Source: Holophagales bacterium
GTDB taxonomy: Bacteria; Acidobacteriota; Thermoanaerobaculia; Multivoradales; JAGPDF01
Length of the DNA stretch: 64,000 nucleotides
Direction of reading: 5' to 3'
NCBI GenBank assembly: GCA_016699405.1
Contig: CP064972.1
Coordinates: 1,767,501 to 1,831,500 of the forward strand
The translations under genes were made by a program, and so were the position numbers. Position 1 is the first letter of the stretch. Every line of letters starts with the position of its first letter. Below are positions 18,073-27,123 of the stretch, piece by piece. The notes below the pieces were generated by a model. That model was given only the letters and a program-made list of their open reading frames with translations. It was not told the origin of the DNA and made no database searches.

Positions 18073-18088
18073 TGGCCCGATTCGTGCT
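18073..18088 (+). promoter_or_regulatory. sigma54-like -24/-12 promoter for porin and transporter
   Basis: TGGCCCG-ATTC-GTGCT matches the sigma54 consensus at 10 of 12 defined positions and keeps the 10-base GG-GC spacing. It lies 151 bases upstream of the porin start and next to the sigma54 activator gene. Confidence 0.55.
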
Positions 18089-18238
18089 GATGGGATCCCG
18101 AGCATCGTGCGCACCTTCGACTCGTTGGACCTTCAGCCGGTTCTCTCCGCCCCTGTTCGAGGGGGTGGCGGGACGGATCACCTTGTTTCCGTGCCATCGA
18201 CACGCCTCTGCCAGGGGCTTTTCAGACAAGGAGGGACC

Positions 18239-19348
18239 ATGCAACCGAGTCTCCGCCCGCGACGCCTCGTCCGCACCCTGTTCGTGCTGCTCGGCGTCAC
18301 CCTGCTCGCCGCCCGTCCGGGATCGGCGCAGCTCCAGTGGAAGTCGCAGGACGAGAAGTCGACCTTCAAGGTCGGCATCCTCGGGCAGTTGCAGGGCGAG
18401 TCCCTCGACGTGGCCAACGCCAGCGGCAAGAAGGTCGACACGTCGAAGAACCTCTTCCTGCGGCGCGCCCGCATCCTCATGAACTTCACCTTCGGCGACA
18501 AGCTGTCGATCTTCGCCGAGACCGACAGCCCGAACCTCGGCAAGTCGAATACCGCCGGGGTGAAGGACGCCAACGACATGTACCTGCAGGACTTCGTCGT
18601 CGGCTACAAGTTCAAGCCCACCTTCCAGATCGAGGCCGGCATGCTGCTGCCGGCGATCTCCTACAACCACAACCAGTCGGCGGCCTCGCTGCTGGCGGCC
18701 GACTACGGCGCCTACACCTTCACCGAGTCGACGCCGATCGGCGGCCGGGTCGGCCGCGATTACGGCATCCAGGCGCGCGGCTACGCGGCGGAGAACCACC
18801 TCGAGTACCGCGTCGGCATCCTTCAGGGGTCGCGCGGCACGAACGCGGCGAACGGCATGCGTACCTACGGGCGGGTGATGTACTCGTTCTTCACCCCGCA
18901 GACCGGCCTCTTCTACCGCGGCACCTCGCTCGGCAAGACGAAGACGGTCGCGATCGGCGCGAGCTACGACGGCCAGGAGGACTACAGCTCCATCGCCGCC
19001 GACTTCTTCGCCGACCTGCCGCTGCCCGGCGGCAATGGCCTCACCATCCAGGCCGACCTGATGAAGTTCGACGGCGACAAGTTCCTTACCGCGATCCCGA
19101 AGCAGAACGACAAGCTCGTCGAGATCGGCTTCTTCGCGGCGAAGGCCAAGATCATGCCGTACGTCCAGTTCGCGCAGCGCGACTTCGACGCGGTCTCGCG
19201 CATCGACGAGAAGCGCTACTCGTTCGGCATCGGCTTCTTCCCGGCGGGACACAACCACAACGTCAAGATCGCCTACACCAAGATCAGCCCGTCGAAGGGC
19301 GACGACCTGGCCCAGGTGGTCGTGCAGTGGCAGGTGTTCCAGTTCTGA
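18239..19348 (+). CDS. outer-membrane beta-barrel porin
   Basis: A 369-residue protein with a clear signal peptide (basic start, hydrophobic LFVLLGVTLLA, cleavage after GSA) and alternating beta-strand patterns. It ends in a terminal Phe (VVVQWQVFQF), the signal for barrel assembly. The RRARILMNFTFGDKLSIFAETD region resembles phosphate-selective porins (OprO/P type), but the substrate cannot be told. AAGGAGGG precedes the ATG. It is followed after 73 bases by an MHS transporter, so the pair probably brings one organic acid across both membranes (inference). Confidence 0.85.
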   Translation: MQPSLRPRRLVRTLFVLLGVTLLAARPGSAQLQWKSQDEKSTFKVGILGQLQGESLDVANASGKKVDTSKNLFLRRARILMNFTFGDKLSIFAETDSPNLGKSNTAGVKDANDMYLQDFVVGYKFKPTFQIEAGMLLPAISYNHNQSAASLLAADYGAYTFTESTPIGGRVGRDYGIQARGYAAENHLEYRVGILQGSRGTNAANGMRTYGRVMYSFFTPQTGLFYRGTSLGKTKTVAIGASYDGQEDYSSIAADFFADLPLPGGNGLTIQADLMKFDGDKFLTAIPKQNDKLVEIGFFAAKAKIMPYVQFAQRDFDAVSRIDEKRYSFGIGFFPAGHNHNVKIAYTKISPSKGDDLAQVVVQWQVFQF

Positions 19349-19421
19349 TCCGGCGCGTCTCGGCTCTGCTCCCAGACGCCCGACGCTAGAACCGCAACCA
19401 GGAACCAGGAGATCCAGCAAC

Positions 19422-21041
19422 ATGGCACTCGCCACGGAAGTCATCGCCGAAAAGGCGCCGATTACCCAGGAAGAGAAGCTCGTCATCGTCGCCTCGTCGG
19501 TCGGCACGGTGTTCGAGTGGTACGACTTCTACCTCTACGCGACGCTCGCACCGTTCTTCGCCGCCCTCTTCTTCCCCAAGGGCAACGACACCGCCGCCCT
19601 GCTTTCGGCCTTCGCCACCTATGCCGCCGGCTTCCTCGTCCGGCCGTTCGGCGCGCTGGTGTTCGGGCGCATCGGCGACCTCGTCGGGCGCAAGTACACC
19701 TTCCTCGTGACCATCGTGGTCATGGGTCTTTCGACCTTCGGCGTCGGCCTCCTGCCGACCTTCGCCACGATCGGATGGGGCGCACCCATCCTGCTGGTGA
19801 CCTTGCGACTCCTCCAGGGCCTGGCGCTCGGCGGCGAGTACGGCGGTGCGGCGACCTACGTCGCCGAGCATTCGGCGCAGCACCGTCGCGGCTACAGCAC
19901 GAGCTGGATCCAGACGACGGCCACCGTCGGCTTCTTCCTCGCCCTCCTCGTCATCGGCCTCTGCCGCGTCTACATCGGCAAGGACACCTTCACGCAGTGG
20001 GGCTGGCGCATCCCGTTCTGGGTCTCCATCCTCCTGCTCGCCGTCTCGATCTACATCCGCCTGAAGCTGCACGAGTCGCCGATCTTCGCCAAGATCAAGT
20101 CCGAGGGTAAGACCTCGAAGGCGCCGCTCACCGACAGCTTCCTGCGCTACCCGAACAACAAGTACGTGCTGTTGGCGCTGGTGGGCGCCACGGCAGGTCA
20201 GGGCGTGGTGTGGTACACGGGCCAGTTCTATGCCCTCTTCTTCATGCAGATCACGCTCAAGCTCGACTTCCTCACCACCTACACGCTGATCGGCGCCTCG
20301 CTCCTGCTCGGCACGCCGTTCTTCGTCTTCTTCGGCTGGCTCTCCGACAAGGTCGGCCGGTTGAAGATCATCATGCTCGGCTGCCTGATCGCGGCACTGA
20401 CCTACTTCCCCCTGTTCAAGGCGCTGACCCACTACGTCAACCCGGCGCTCGAGCAGTTCCAGAACACGACCAAGATCAGCGTCGCGGCCAACGAGAACGA
20501 CTGCCAGTTCCACATCTTCGTCGGACCGTGGAGCAAGTTCTCGGAGTGCGACCGGGTCAAGGACTTCCTCACCAAGCAGGGGCTCAACTTCGAGTCGCTG
20601 CCGGGCGAGGCGGGCAAGGTGACGACCAAGATCAACGAGACGGTGATCGAGGGGTGGAAGGAGGCCGACCTCAAGGCGGCGCTCAAGTCGTTCAACTACC
20701 CCGAGACGGCGGACAAGGCGCAGATCAACTACGGGATGACGCTGCTGATCCTGTTCATCTTCCTGATCTACGTGACGATGGTGTACGGGCCGATCGCGGC
20801 GTTCCTCGTCGAGCTCTTCCCGACGCGGATCCGCTACACCTCGATGTCGCTGCCCTACCACATCGGCAACGGCTGGTTCGGCGGCCTGCTGCCGCTGACC
20901 GCCACGGCGATGGTGGCCGCCCGGGGCGACATCTACTACGGCCTCTGGTACCCGATCGTCGTGTCGATTATCACCTTCGTCGTCGGCACGCTCTTCCTGC
21001 GGGAGACGAAGGACCGGGACATCTACACGCACGAGAACTGA
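19422..21041 (+). CDS. MFS transporter of the metabolite:H+ symporter (MHS) family
   Basis: A 539-residue inner-membrane protein with 12 predicted helices. The N-terminal VFEWYDFYLYATLAPFF, loop FGRIGDLVGRKYTF, and GGEYGGAATYVAEHS are typical of MHS symporters for carboxylates, shikimate or proline/betaine. An extra hydrophilic segment of about 100 residues (335-435) lies between predicted helices 9 and 10 and contains two cysteines; MHS proteins are usually near 430-450 residues. The partner porin and nearby acs suggest a short-chain carboxylate as substrate (inference). A Rho-independent terminator lies downstream. Confidence 0.88.
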   Translation: MALATEVIAEKAPITQEEKLVIVASSVGTVFEWYDFYLYATLAPFFAALFFPKGNDTAALLSAFATYAAGFLVRPFGALVFGRIGDLVGRKYTFLVTIVVMGLSTFGVGLLPTFATIGWGAPILLVTLRLLQGLALGGEYGGAATYVAEHSAQHRRGYSTSWIQTTATVGFFLALLVIGLCRVYIGKDTFTQWGWRIPFWVSILLLAVSIYIRLKLHESPIFAKIKSEGKTSKAPLTDSFLRYPNNKYVLLALVGATAGQGVVWYTGQFYALFFMQITLKLDFLTTYTLIGASLLLGTPFFVFFGWLSDKVGRLKIIMLGCLIAALTYFPLFKALTHYVNPALEQFQNTTKISVAANENDCQFHIFVGPWSKFSECDRVKDFLTKQGLNFESLPGEAGKVTTKINETVIEGWKEADLKAALKSFNYPETADKAQINYGMTLLILFIFLIYVTMVYGPIAAFLVELFPTRIRYTSMSLPYHIGNGWFGGLLPLTATAMVAARGDIYYGLWYPIVVSIITFVVGTLFLRETKDRDIYTHEN

Positions 21042-21177
21042 CGCGAGCGAACCGCGGCGAGGGCCGGTCGGCGGACGGGATCCGTCGGCCGGTCGCGGTG
21101 CGGCCCGCCTCGTCCTCCTCGACTGGCGGCCAAGGGCCTTCGGCGCTTGCGGTTGCCCGATCGAGGAGGGACGCGGA

Positions 21178-21219
21178 GCCCGGCGAGGGGCGGTTGCCTT
21201 TCGCCGGGCGTTTTCTTCT
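21178..21219 (+). terminator. Rho-independent terminator after the MHS transporter
   Basis: GCCCGGCGA (21178-21186) pairs with TCGCCGGGC (21201-21209), followed by GTTTTCTTCT. It ends 12 bases before the next start codon. Confidence 0.75.
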
Positions 21220-21231
21220 AATGAGCCTTCG

Positions 21232-21975
21232 ATGCGCATCGGCCTGTTCGCGGACCCCCACGCCAATCGCGAAGCTCTCGAAGCCTGCCTCGAGCACGGC
21301 CGGCGACACCGGATCGACCGCCACGTCTTCCTCGGCGATCTCGTGGGCTACGGTGCGGACCCCGGCTGGGTCGTCGACACGGTGGCCCGGCTGCAGGCGA
21401 ACGGGGCCGTCTCGGTGATGGGGAATCACGACGAAGCGGTGGCGCGCGGTGCCGGGCAGGAGATGCACGGTGACGCGCTCGAGGTGATCGAGTGGACGCG
21501 CCAGCAGCTCGACGAGGGGCAGATGGCGTTCCTGCGCGCGCTGCCGCTCGCCGCCGAGGAGCCCGGACGGCTCTTCGTTCACGCCAACGGCTGGAAGCCG
21601 GGCGGCTGGGAGTACGTGCGGTCGACGGACGACGCCCAACGCAGCCTCGGCGCGACCGGAGCGCGCGTGACGATCTGCGGGCACCTCCATTCGCAGACGC
21701 TCTACCATCAGGGCCCGGCCGGGCGGGTGGAGGCGTTCAAGCCGGTGCCGGGGGTCGAGATCCCTCTCGGTGGCCTCCGCCGGTGGATCGCCGTGCTCGG
21801 TGCGGTGGGGCAGCCGCGCGACGGTAATCCCGCCGCGTCCTACTCGATTCTGGACGTCGACCGGGCCTCCCTCACCTGCTTCCGCGTGCCCTACGACGCG
21901 GCGACGGCGAGCCGGAAGATCCGCGAGGCGGGTCTGCCGGCCTGGCTCGGCTTGCGCCTCGAAGCCGGAGGCTGA
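21232..21975 (+). CDS. metallophosphoesterase (calcineurin-like)
   Basis: A 247-residue enzyme with the conserved metal ligands in order: FADPHAN, FLGDLVGYG, VMGNHDEA, VHANGW and CGHLHSQT. It is similar in pattern to YfcE-like or bacterial PPP-family-related phosphoesterases. Its stop directly precedes the ATG of the first protein kinase, so it may be the opposing phosphatase of the kinase pair, as PPP-type phosphatases often are. That role is inference; the substrate could also be a nucleotide. It begins right after the terminator at 21178. Confidence 0.88.
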   Translation: MRIGLFADPHANREALEACLEHGRRHRIDRHVFLGDLVGYGADPGWVVDTVARLQANGAVSVMGNHDEAVARGAGQEMHGDALEVIEWTRQQLDEGQMAFLRALPLAAEEPGRLFVHANGWKPGGWEYVRSTDDAQRSLGATGARVTICGHLHSQTLYHQGPAGRVEAFKPVPGVEIPLGGLRRWIAVLGAVGQPRDGNPAASYSILDVDRASLTCFRVPYDAATASRKIREAGLPAWLGLRLEAGG

Positions 21976-23406
21976 ATGGCGTCCGGTCCCGAGATCCTCG
22001 CACCGGGCGTCGAGATCGACGGCTTTCGCCTCGAGGAGGTCGTGCACGCCGGAGGGATGGCGACGATCTGGCGAGTCACGCGAGCCGATCTTGCCCTGCC
22101 GACGGTGATGAAGGTCCCGCGTCTCGGCGCGGCGGACAACCCGTCCTTCATCCTCTGCTTCGAAGTCGAGCAGATGATCCTGCCGCGGCTTTCGGGCCGC
22201 CACGTGCCGCGCTTCGTGGGTTCGGGCGACATCACCTCGCAACCCTATCTGGCGATGGAACAGGTCGCCGGGGGCTCGCTCGAGAAGCGACTGCCGCAGG
22301 CCCCGTTCGAACCGGACGCGGTCGCGGAGATCGGCGCGCAGGTGGCGCTGGCGCTCAACGACGTCCACCGCCAGCATGTCCTCCACCTCGACCTGACGCC
22401 CGACAACATCCTGTTGCGCGACAGCGGCGAGGCGGTGCTCATCGACTTCGGGCTGTCGCGCCACGATTTCCTGCCGGACCTGCTCGCCGAGGAGCTGCGC
22501 CTGCCGATGGGCACGGCGCCCTACATCTCGCCGGAGCAGGTGCTCCACGTGCGGAGCGACCCGCGGAGCGACCTCTTCTCGCTCGGCGTCGTCCTCTACG
22601 AGCTCTCGACCGGCGAACAGCCGTTCGGCAATCCGCAGACGCAGGCGGGATTGCGGCAGCGGCTCTACATGCGGCCGGTCCCGCCGCGGGCCCGCGACCG
22701 CGAGTTCCCGGACTGGTTGCAGGAGATCATCCTGCGCTGCCTCGAAGTCGACCCGGCGGCGCGCTATCGCGACGCCGCGCAGCTCGCCTTCGCGCTGCAG
22801 CACCCGGATCAGGTGCTCTTGACCGAGCGCGCGACGCGGAGCGCGAGCGACGGGGCCTGGTCGTCGCTGCGGCGGCGGCTCCAGGCCGGTAGCGGCACGC
22901 TGATCGCGCCGACCACGGCGCGTCCGGTCGACTCGATGCCGATCGTCATGGCCGCCGTCGACACGACCGCGGGCAACGAGGCGCTCGCCGAAGCGCTGCG
23001 CGAGACGGTCGTCGAGGTCCTGGCGACGGCGCCGCACGCGCGGCTGACCTGCGTGACGGTACGCAAGACGCCGAAGCTGGCGCTCGACGTGAGCGTCGAC
23101 GAGGCGGGACGCAACCTTCAGGTGCAGGTGCTCTCCGAGCTCAAGCGCTGGGCGCGACCGCTCGACCTGGCCGACGATCGCATCTCCTTCCACGTGCTCG
23201 AGTACCCCGATCCGGCCGCGGCGCTCGTGGAATATGCGACGCTCAACCGGGTCGCGCACCTGGTCATCGGGGCGCGCGGCAGCTCGACGCTCCGCCGCTT
23301 CCTCGGCAGCACCTCGGCGCGTGTGGTGGCCGAGGCTCCGTGCACGGTGACGGTGGTCAAGCTGCCGGCCGCGCCGGGCGCCGAAGGCGAGGTCGCGTCC
23401 GGATGA
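21976..23406 (+). CDS. serine/threonine protein kinase fused to a universal stress domain
   Basis: A 476-residue cytosolic protein. The kinase domain (about 15-280) has a glycine loop (VVHAGGMATIW), Lys46 (VMKVPRL), catalytic Asp139 with Asn144 (HLDLTPDN) and Asp157 of the DFG motif, so it should be active. It is a non-RD kinase (HLD instead of HRD). The C-terminal part (about 315-465) is a UspA domain with the nucleotide-loop pattern GARGSSTLRRFLGSTS. Its stop overlaps the start of a second, very similar gene. It probably senses energy or nucleotide state for the adjacent symporter operon (inference). Confidence 0.88.
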   Translation: MASGPEILAPGVEIDGFRLEEVVHAGGMATIWRVTRADLALPTVMKVPRLGAADNPSFILCFEVEQMILPRLSGRHVPRFVGSGDITSQPYLAMEQVAGGSLEKRLPQAPFEPDAVAEIGAQVALALNDVHRQHVLHLDLTPDNILLRDSGEAVLIDFGLSRHDFLPDLLAEELRLPMGTAPYISPEQVLHVRSDPRSDLFSLGVVLYELSTGEQPFGNPQTQAGLRQRLYMRPVPPRARDREFPDWLQEIILRCLEVDPAARYRDAAQLAFALQHPDQVLLTERATRSASDGAWSSLRRRLQAGSGTLIAPTTARPVDSMPIVMAAVDTTAGNEALAEALRETVVEVLATAPHARLTCVTVRKTPKLALDVSVDEAGRNLQVQVLSELKRWARPLDLADDRISFHVLEYPDPAAALVEYATLNRVAHLVIGARGSSTLRRFLGSTSARVVAEAPCTVTVVKLPAAPGAEGEVASG

Positions 23407-24893
23407 GCGCCGAGCTCTTCCATCCCGGAGCGCGAGTCGACCGCTTCGTCCTCGGCGAACGGATCGCACGAGCGGTGCGAGCGACCTTCTGGCGGGTCGC
23501 CGGCGAAGCGGACGGCCTGCCGCTGGTGATGAAGGTGCCGCGACTCGACCAGCCGGACAACCCCACGGCCGCGGTGGGGTTCGAGGTCGAGCAGCAGGTC
23601 CTGGCTCACCTCCGCGGCCCGCATGCCCCGCGGCTGGTCGCGGCCGGCGACTTCGCGGGTCAGCCGTACCTGGTGATGGAGTACGTGCCGGGGGCCTCGC
23701 TCCACGACCGGATGGCCTCGCTTGCCGGTGCGGCGGACGAGATCGCGGAGGTCGGAGCCCGCATCGCCGACGCGCTCGCCGACCTGCACCGCCAGCGCGT
23801 GCTGCACCTCGACCTGCAGCCCCACAACCTGCTCTTCCGCCGTTCCGGCGAGGCGGTGCTGGTCAACTTCGGGCTGGCCAACGCGCTCGACCGGCCGGAC
23901 CTGCTCGGCGAGGCGTTCCGGTTCCCTCTCGGCAGCGGTCCCTACATCGCGCCGGAACAGGTGCTGCTCCATCGCGACGACCCGCGCAGCGACCTCTTCG
24001 CGCTCGGTGTCGTGCTCTACCAGCTGACGACGAGCGTGCGGCCGTTCGGCAGCCCGGGCACCGTGCCGGGGTTGCGCCGACGCCTCTTCCACGAGCCCGA
24101 TCCGCCGCGCGCGCTCGATCCCTCCTGCCCCGGGTGGTTGCAGGAGGTCATCCTTCACTGTCTCGAGACCGACCCCGGGCGGCGCTACGCCAGCGCCGAG
24201 CAGGTCGCCGACGACCTGCGGAACCCCGAACGGGTCGAGTTGACCGAGCGGGCGCGGCGTGGGCGGCGACCCGGCCCGCTCGGCCGGCTCTGGCGCTCGC
24301 TCCGCACGACGGTCGCCGTGGCCCGCGGTCGCGGAGCGGTCGCCGGCCGGGCGGCGGAGCCGCGCTCGGGTCGCCTCGTCATGGTCGCGGTCAACCTCGA
24401 ACCGGGCAGCGAGGAGCTGGCGCGCGCGCTGCTGGTGGCGGTGCGCCGTCTGCTCGCCGTCGACCAACAGGCGCGACTGATGTGCGTCTCGGTCCGGGGC
24501 GTGGCCCGGCAGGGTCCTGCCGCGGCGCCGGGCGGCGAGGCGGCCGGCAGCAGCGCGCGGCGGCTCGTCGAGCTGCGCCACTGGGCCCGGACGCTCTGGC
24601 TGCCGCCGGAGCGCGTCACCTTCCAGGTGCTCGAGGGGGAGGACCCGGCGCAGACGCTGCTCGACCACATCCGCGCCAACCGGGTCGAGCGGCTGATCCT
24701 CGGCGCCCGCGGCCACTCGTCGCTGCGGCGCTTCCTCGGCAGTGTCTCGTCGCGGCTGGTGTCCGAAGCCGACTGCACGGTCACGGTGGTGCGCGTCTTC
24801 GACCCGAATCGAGCCGCGGCGGAGACCGACGGCGACGAGGCCGAGCCGCAGGAGCTCGAGATGCCGACCGGTGACGAACGGTTCGACGACTGA
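23403..24893 (+). CDS. predicted pseudokinase fused to a universal stress domain
   Basis: A 496-residue paralogue of the preceding kinase with the same layout. Lys44 (VMKVPRL), Asp137 and Asn142 (HLDLQPHN) are kept. However, the metal-binding Asp of DFG is Asn155 (VNFGLA), and the glycine loop has lost its glycines (RIARAVRATFW). These changes normally abolish or cripple catalysis. The C-terminal Usp domain is intact (GARGHSSLRRFLGSVS). The ATG overlaps the stop of the first kinase (ATGA), so equal production is likely. I infer an active kinase-pseudokinase heteromer. It is followed by the DUF4212-SSS symporter genes. Confidence 0.85.
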   Translation: MSAELFHPGARVDRFVLGERIARAVRATFWRVAGEADGLPLVMKVPRLDQPDNPTAAVGFEVEQQVLAHLRGPHAPRLVAAGDFAGQPYLVMEYVPGASLHDRMASLAGAADEIAEVGARIADALADLHRQRVLHLDLQPHNLLFRRSGEAVLVNFGLANALDRPDLLGEAFRFPLGSGPYIAPEQVLLHRDDPRSDLFALGVVLYQLTTSVRPFGSPGTVPGLRRRLFHEPDPPRALDPSCPGWLQEVILHCLETDPGRRYASAEQVADDLRNPERVELTERARRGRRPGPLGRLWRSLRTTVAVARGRGAVAGRAAEPRSGRLVMVAVNLEPGSEELARALLVAVRRLLAVDQQARLMCVSVRGVARQGPAAAPGGEAAGSSARRLVELRHWARTLWLPPERVTFQVLEGEDPAQTLLDHIRANRVERLILGARGHSSLRRFLGSVSSRLVSEADCTVTVVRVFDPNRAAAETDGDEAEPQELEMPTGDERFDD

Positions 24894-24912
24894 GGCAGAG
24901 AGGAGGAGGGGC

Positions 24913-25194
24913 ATGCGCGTCCGAGAGCTCGAGCCCGATCGCGGCAAGCTGGCCGCCTACTGGCGTGCGACGCGTCGCCTGACCGCCGGGACGCTGGCCG
25001 TCTGGGCGGCGGTGTCGGTCGGCGCCGCCCTGATGGCCGAGACCCTGAACCGCATCGTCGTCGGTGGCTTCCCGCTCGGCTACTACTTCGGCGCCCAGGG
25101 CTCGGTGCTCGTCTTCGTCCTGCTGGTGGCCAACTACGCGCGGGCGATGAACCGGCTCGATCGCCAGCACGAGCTGCAGGAAGACGAGGAGTGA
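24913..25194 (+). CDS. DUF4212 small subunit of sodium/substrate symporter
   Basis: A 93-residue protein with two transmembrane helices. The order YWRATRRLT, LNRIVVGGFPLGYYFGAQGS, then NYARAMNRLDR is diagnostic for DUF4212, the small partner of VC_2705-type symporters. A GAGGAGGAGG sequence precedes the ATG. The stop overlaps the region of the large-subunit start. Confidence 0.93.
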   Translation: MRVRELEPDRGKLAAYWRATRRLTAGTLAVWAAVSVGAALMAETLNRIVVGGFPLGYYFGAQGSVLVFVLLVANYARAMNRLDRQHELQEDEE

Positions 25195-25199
25195 GGGCG

Positions 25200-27068
25200 A
25201 TGCGCGACGCGGCGAAGGGGGCGGGACGACGGCTGGAGGGCAACGCAGGTGCGCAACGCTGGCGCATCCTCGGGCGGACGATGGGGGCGCTCGCCGCGGT
25301 CGTCACCGTGCTCGCCCTCGCCGAGCGGCTCGGTGCGTCGGAGCGAGCGGTCGGCTGGGCCTTCATCGGCATCACCATCGGGGCCTTCGTGGTCGTCGGC
25401 ATCGCCTCCCGCACCACCCGCATCGCCGAGTACTACGTCGCCGGGCGCAAGATCCCGGCCCTGTTCAACGGCATGGCCACCGCCGCCGACTGGATGAGCG
25501 CCGCCTCCTACATCGGGCTCGCCGGGACGCTCTTCGCGCTCGGCTACGACGGCGTCGCCTACATCATGGGCTGGACCGGCGGCTACGTGCTGCTCGCCGT
25601 CTTCCTCGGTCCCTACCTGCGCAAGTTCGGCCAGTACACCATCCCGGATTTCCTCGGCGCGCGCTACGGCGGGAATCTCCCGCGCCTGGTCGGCGTCGTC
25701 GCCGCGGTCGCCACCTCGTTCACCTACCTCGTGGCGCAGATCACCGGCGTCGGCATCGTCATGAGCCGCCTGCTCGGGCTGAGCTTCTCGGTCGGCGTCG
25801 GCCTGGGGCTCGCGGCCATCCTGGTCTGCTCGATGCTCGGCGGGATGAAGGCGGTCACCTGGGCCCAGGTCGGGCAGTACCTCGTGCTGTTGCTCGCCTA
25901 CCTCGTCCCGGTCTCGGTGATGTCGTACCGCGCTACCGGCGTGCCGGTTGCCGGGCTGATGTACGGGCAGGTCCTGCAGAAGATCGACGCTCGCGAGCGG
26001 CAGCTCATCGCCGACCCGGCCGAGCGGGCGGTGCACGAGGCGCTCCTCGCCGAGCACGCCGCGGCGACGGCGGCCGGGACCGCCGAGGGCCCGGCGCCGG
26101 CGCCGCTCGCCCCCTATCTGCAGCCGTTCGCGCGCACCGACGTGACGAACTTCCTCGCCCTGACGCTCTGCCTGATGGTCGGCACCGCCGGGCTGCCGCA
26201 CATCCTGATGCGTTACTACACGGTGCCCTCGGTGCGCGAGGCGAGGTCGTCGGTCGGCTGGTCGCTGCTCTTCATCTCGCTGCTCTACGTCGGTGCCCCG
26301 GCCTACGCGGCGTTCGCCCGCTGGGAGGTCCTCGACCAGGTCGTCGGCCTGCCGATCGCCGATCTGCCGGCCTGGATGACGCGCTGGGCGCAGGTCGGTC
26401 TGGTGTCGTGGCGCGACGTCAACGGCGACGGACTGCTGCAGCTCGGCGAGCTCCGGATCGGCGCCGACGCCGTCGTGCTGGCCTCGCCGGAGATCGCCGG
26501 CCTGCCGTTCGCCATCTCGGGCCTGGTGGCCGCGGCCGGTCTTGCCGCCGCGCTCTCGACCTCCGACGGACTGTTGCTCACCATCTCGAACGTCCTCTCC
26601 CACGACCTCTACTACAAAGTCCTGAACCCGGGGGCGTCGATCCGCCGGCGCCTCTCGATCTCCCGCGCCTTCCTCGTGCTCACCGCGGCACTCGCCGCGT
26701 GGGCTGCGACCTTCCGCCTGTCGATCATCGTCGAGGTCGTGGCGTGGGCGTTCTCGCTCGCCGCCGCGTCGTTCTTCCCGGCGCTGGTCATGGGAGTGTG
26801 GGACAAGCGCGCGAACAAGGCCGGAGCGGTCGTCGGGATGCTCGTCGGGTTCGCCGTGACGCTCTACTACCTCGTCGCCAGCCGCTACTTCGGTGTCGCC
26901 TGGTGGGGGATTCGCACTGTCGGCTCGGGGATCTTCGGCATCCCTCTCGGCTTCCTCGCCATCCTGCTGGTCTCTCGTCTCACCTCGCCGCCGAGCCGGG
27001 AGCTCCAGGAGTTCGTCGAGAGCGTGCGCTATCCGCGTGGCGCCGCGCGCGGCGGGTCGCTGGACTGA
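25200..27068 (+). CDS. sodium:solute symporter, large subunit (VC_2705/ActP-like)
   Basis: A 622-residue member of the SSS family with about 13 membrane helices (FVVVGIASRTTRIAEYYVAGRKIPA, then TAADWMSAASYIGLAG, and TVPSVREARSSVGWS). Its pairing with DUF4212 marks the VC_2705 subfamily, related to the acetate permease ActP. A hydrophilic segment of some 60 residues (about 260-320) and a second one around 400-430 lie between helices. ATG at 25200 is chosen because GAGGAG lies nine bases upstream; a GTG at 25191 overlapping the previous stop is possible. Acetate or another short carboxylate is the likely substrate, given acs in the neighbourhood (inference). Confidence 0.9.
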   Translation: MRDAAKGAGRRLEGNAGAQRWRILGRTMGALAAVVTVLALAERLGASERAVGWAFIGITIGAFVVVGIASRTTRIAEYYVAGRKIPALFNGMATAADWMSAASYIGLAGTLFALGYDGVAYIMGWTGGYVLLAVFLGPYLRKFGQYTIPDFLGARYGGNLPRLVGVVAAVATSFTYLVAQITGVGIVMSRLLGLSFSVGVGLGLAAILVCSMLGGMKAVTWAQVGQYLVLLLAYLVPVSVMSYRATGVPVAGLMYGQVLQKIDARERQLIADPAERAVHEALLAEHAAATAAGTAEGPAPAPLAPYLQPFARTDVTNFLALTLCLMVGTAGLPHILMRYYTVPSVREARSSVGWSLLFISLLYVGAPAYAAFARWEVLDQVVGLPIADLPAWMTRWAQVGLVSWRDVNGDGLLQLGELRIGADAVVLASPEIAGLPFAISGLVAAAGLAAALSTSDGLLLTISNVLSHDLYYKVLNPGASIRRRLSISRAFLVLTAALAAWAATFRLSIIVEVVAWAFSLAAASFFPALVMGVWDKRANKAGAVVGMLVGFAVTLYYLVASRYFGVAWWGIRTVGSGIFGIPLGFLAILLVSRLTSPPSRELQEFVESVRYPRGAARGGSLD

Positions 27069-27123
27069 GCCGGGACGGCTCGCTTCGCTCCGGCAGCGTT
27101 GCCGCGACCGGCGCCTCGCCGGC

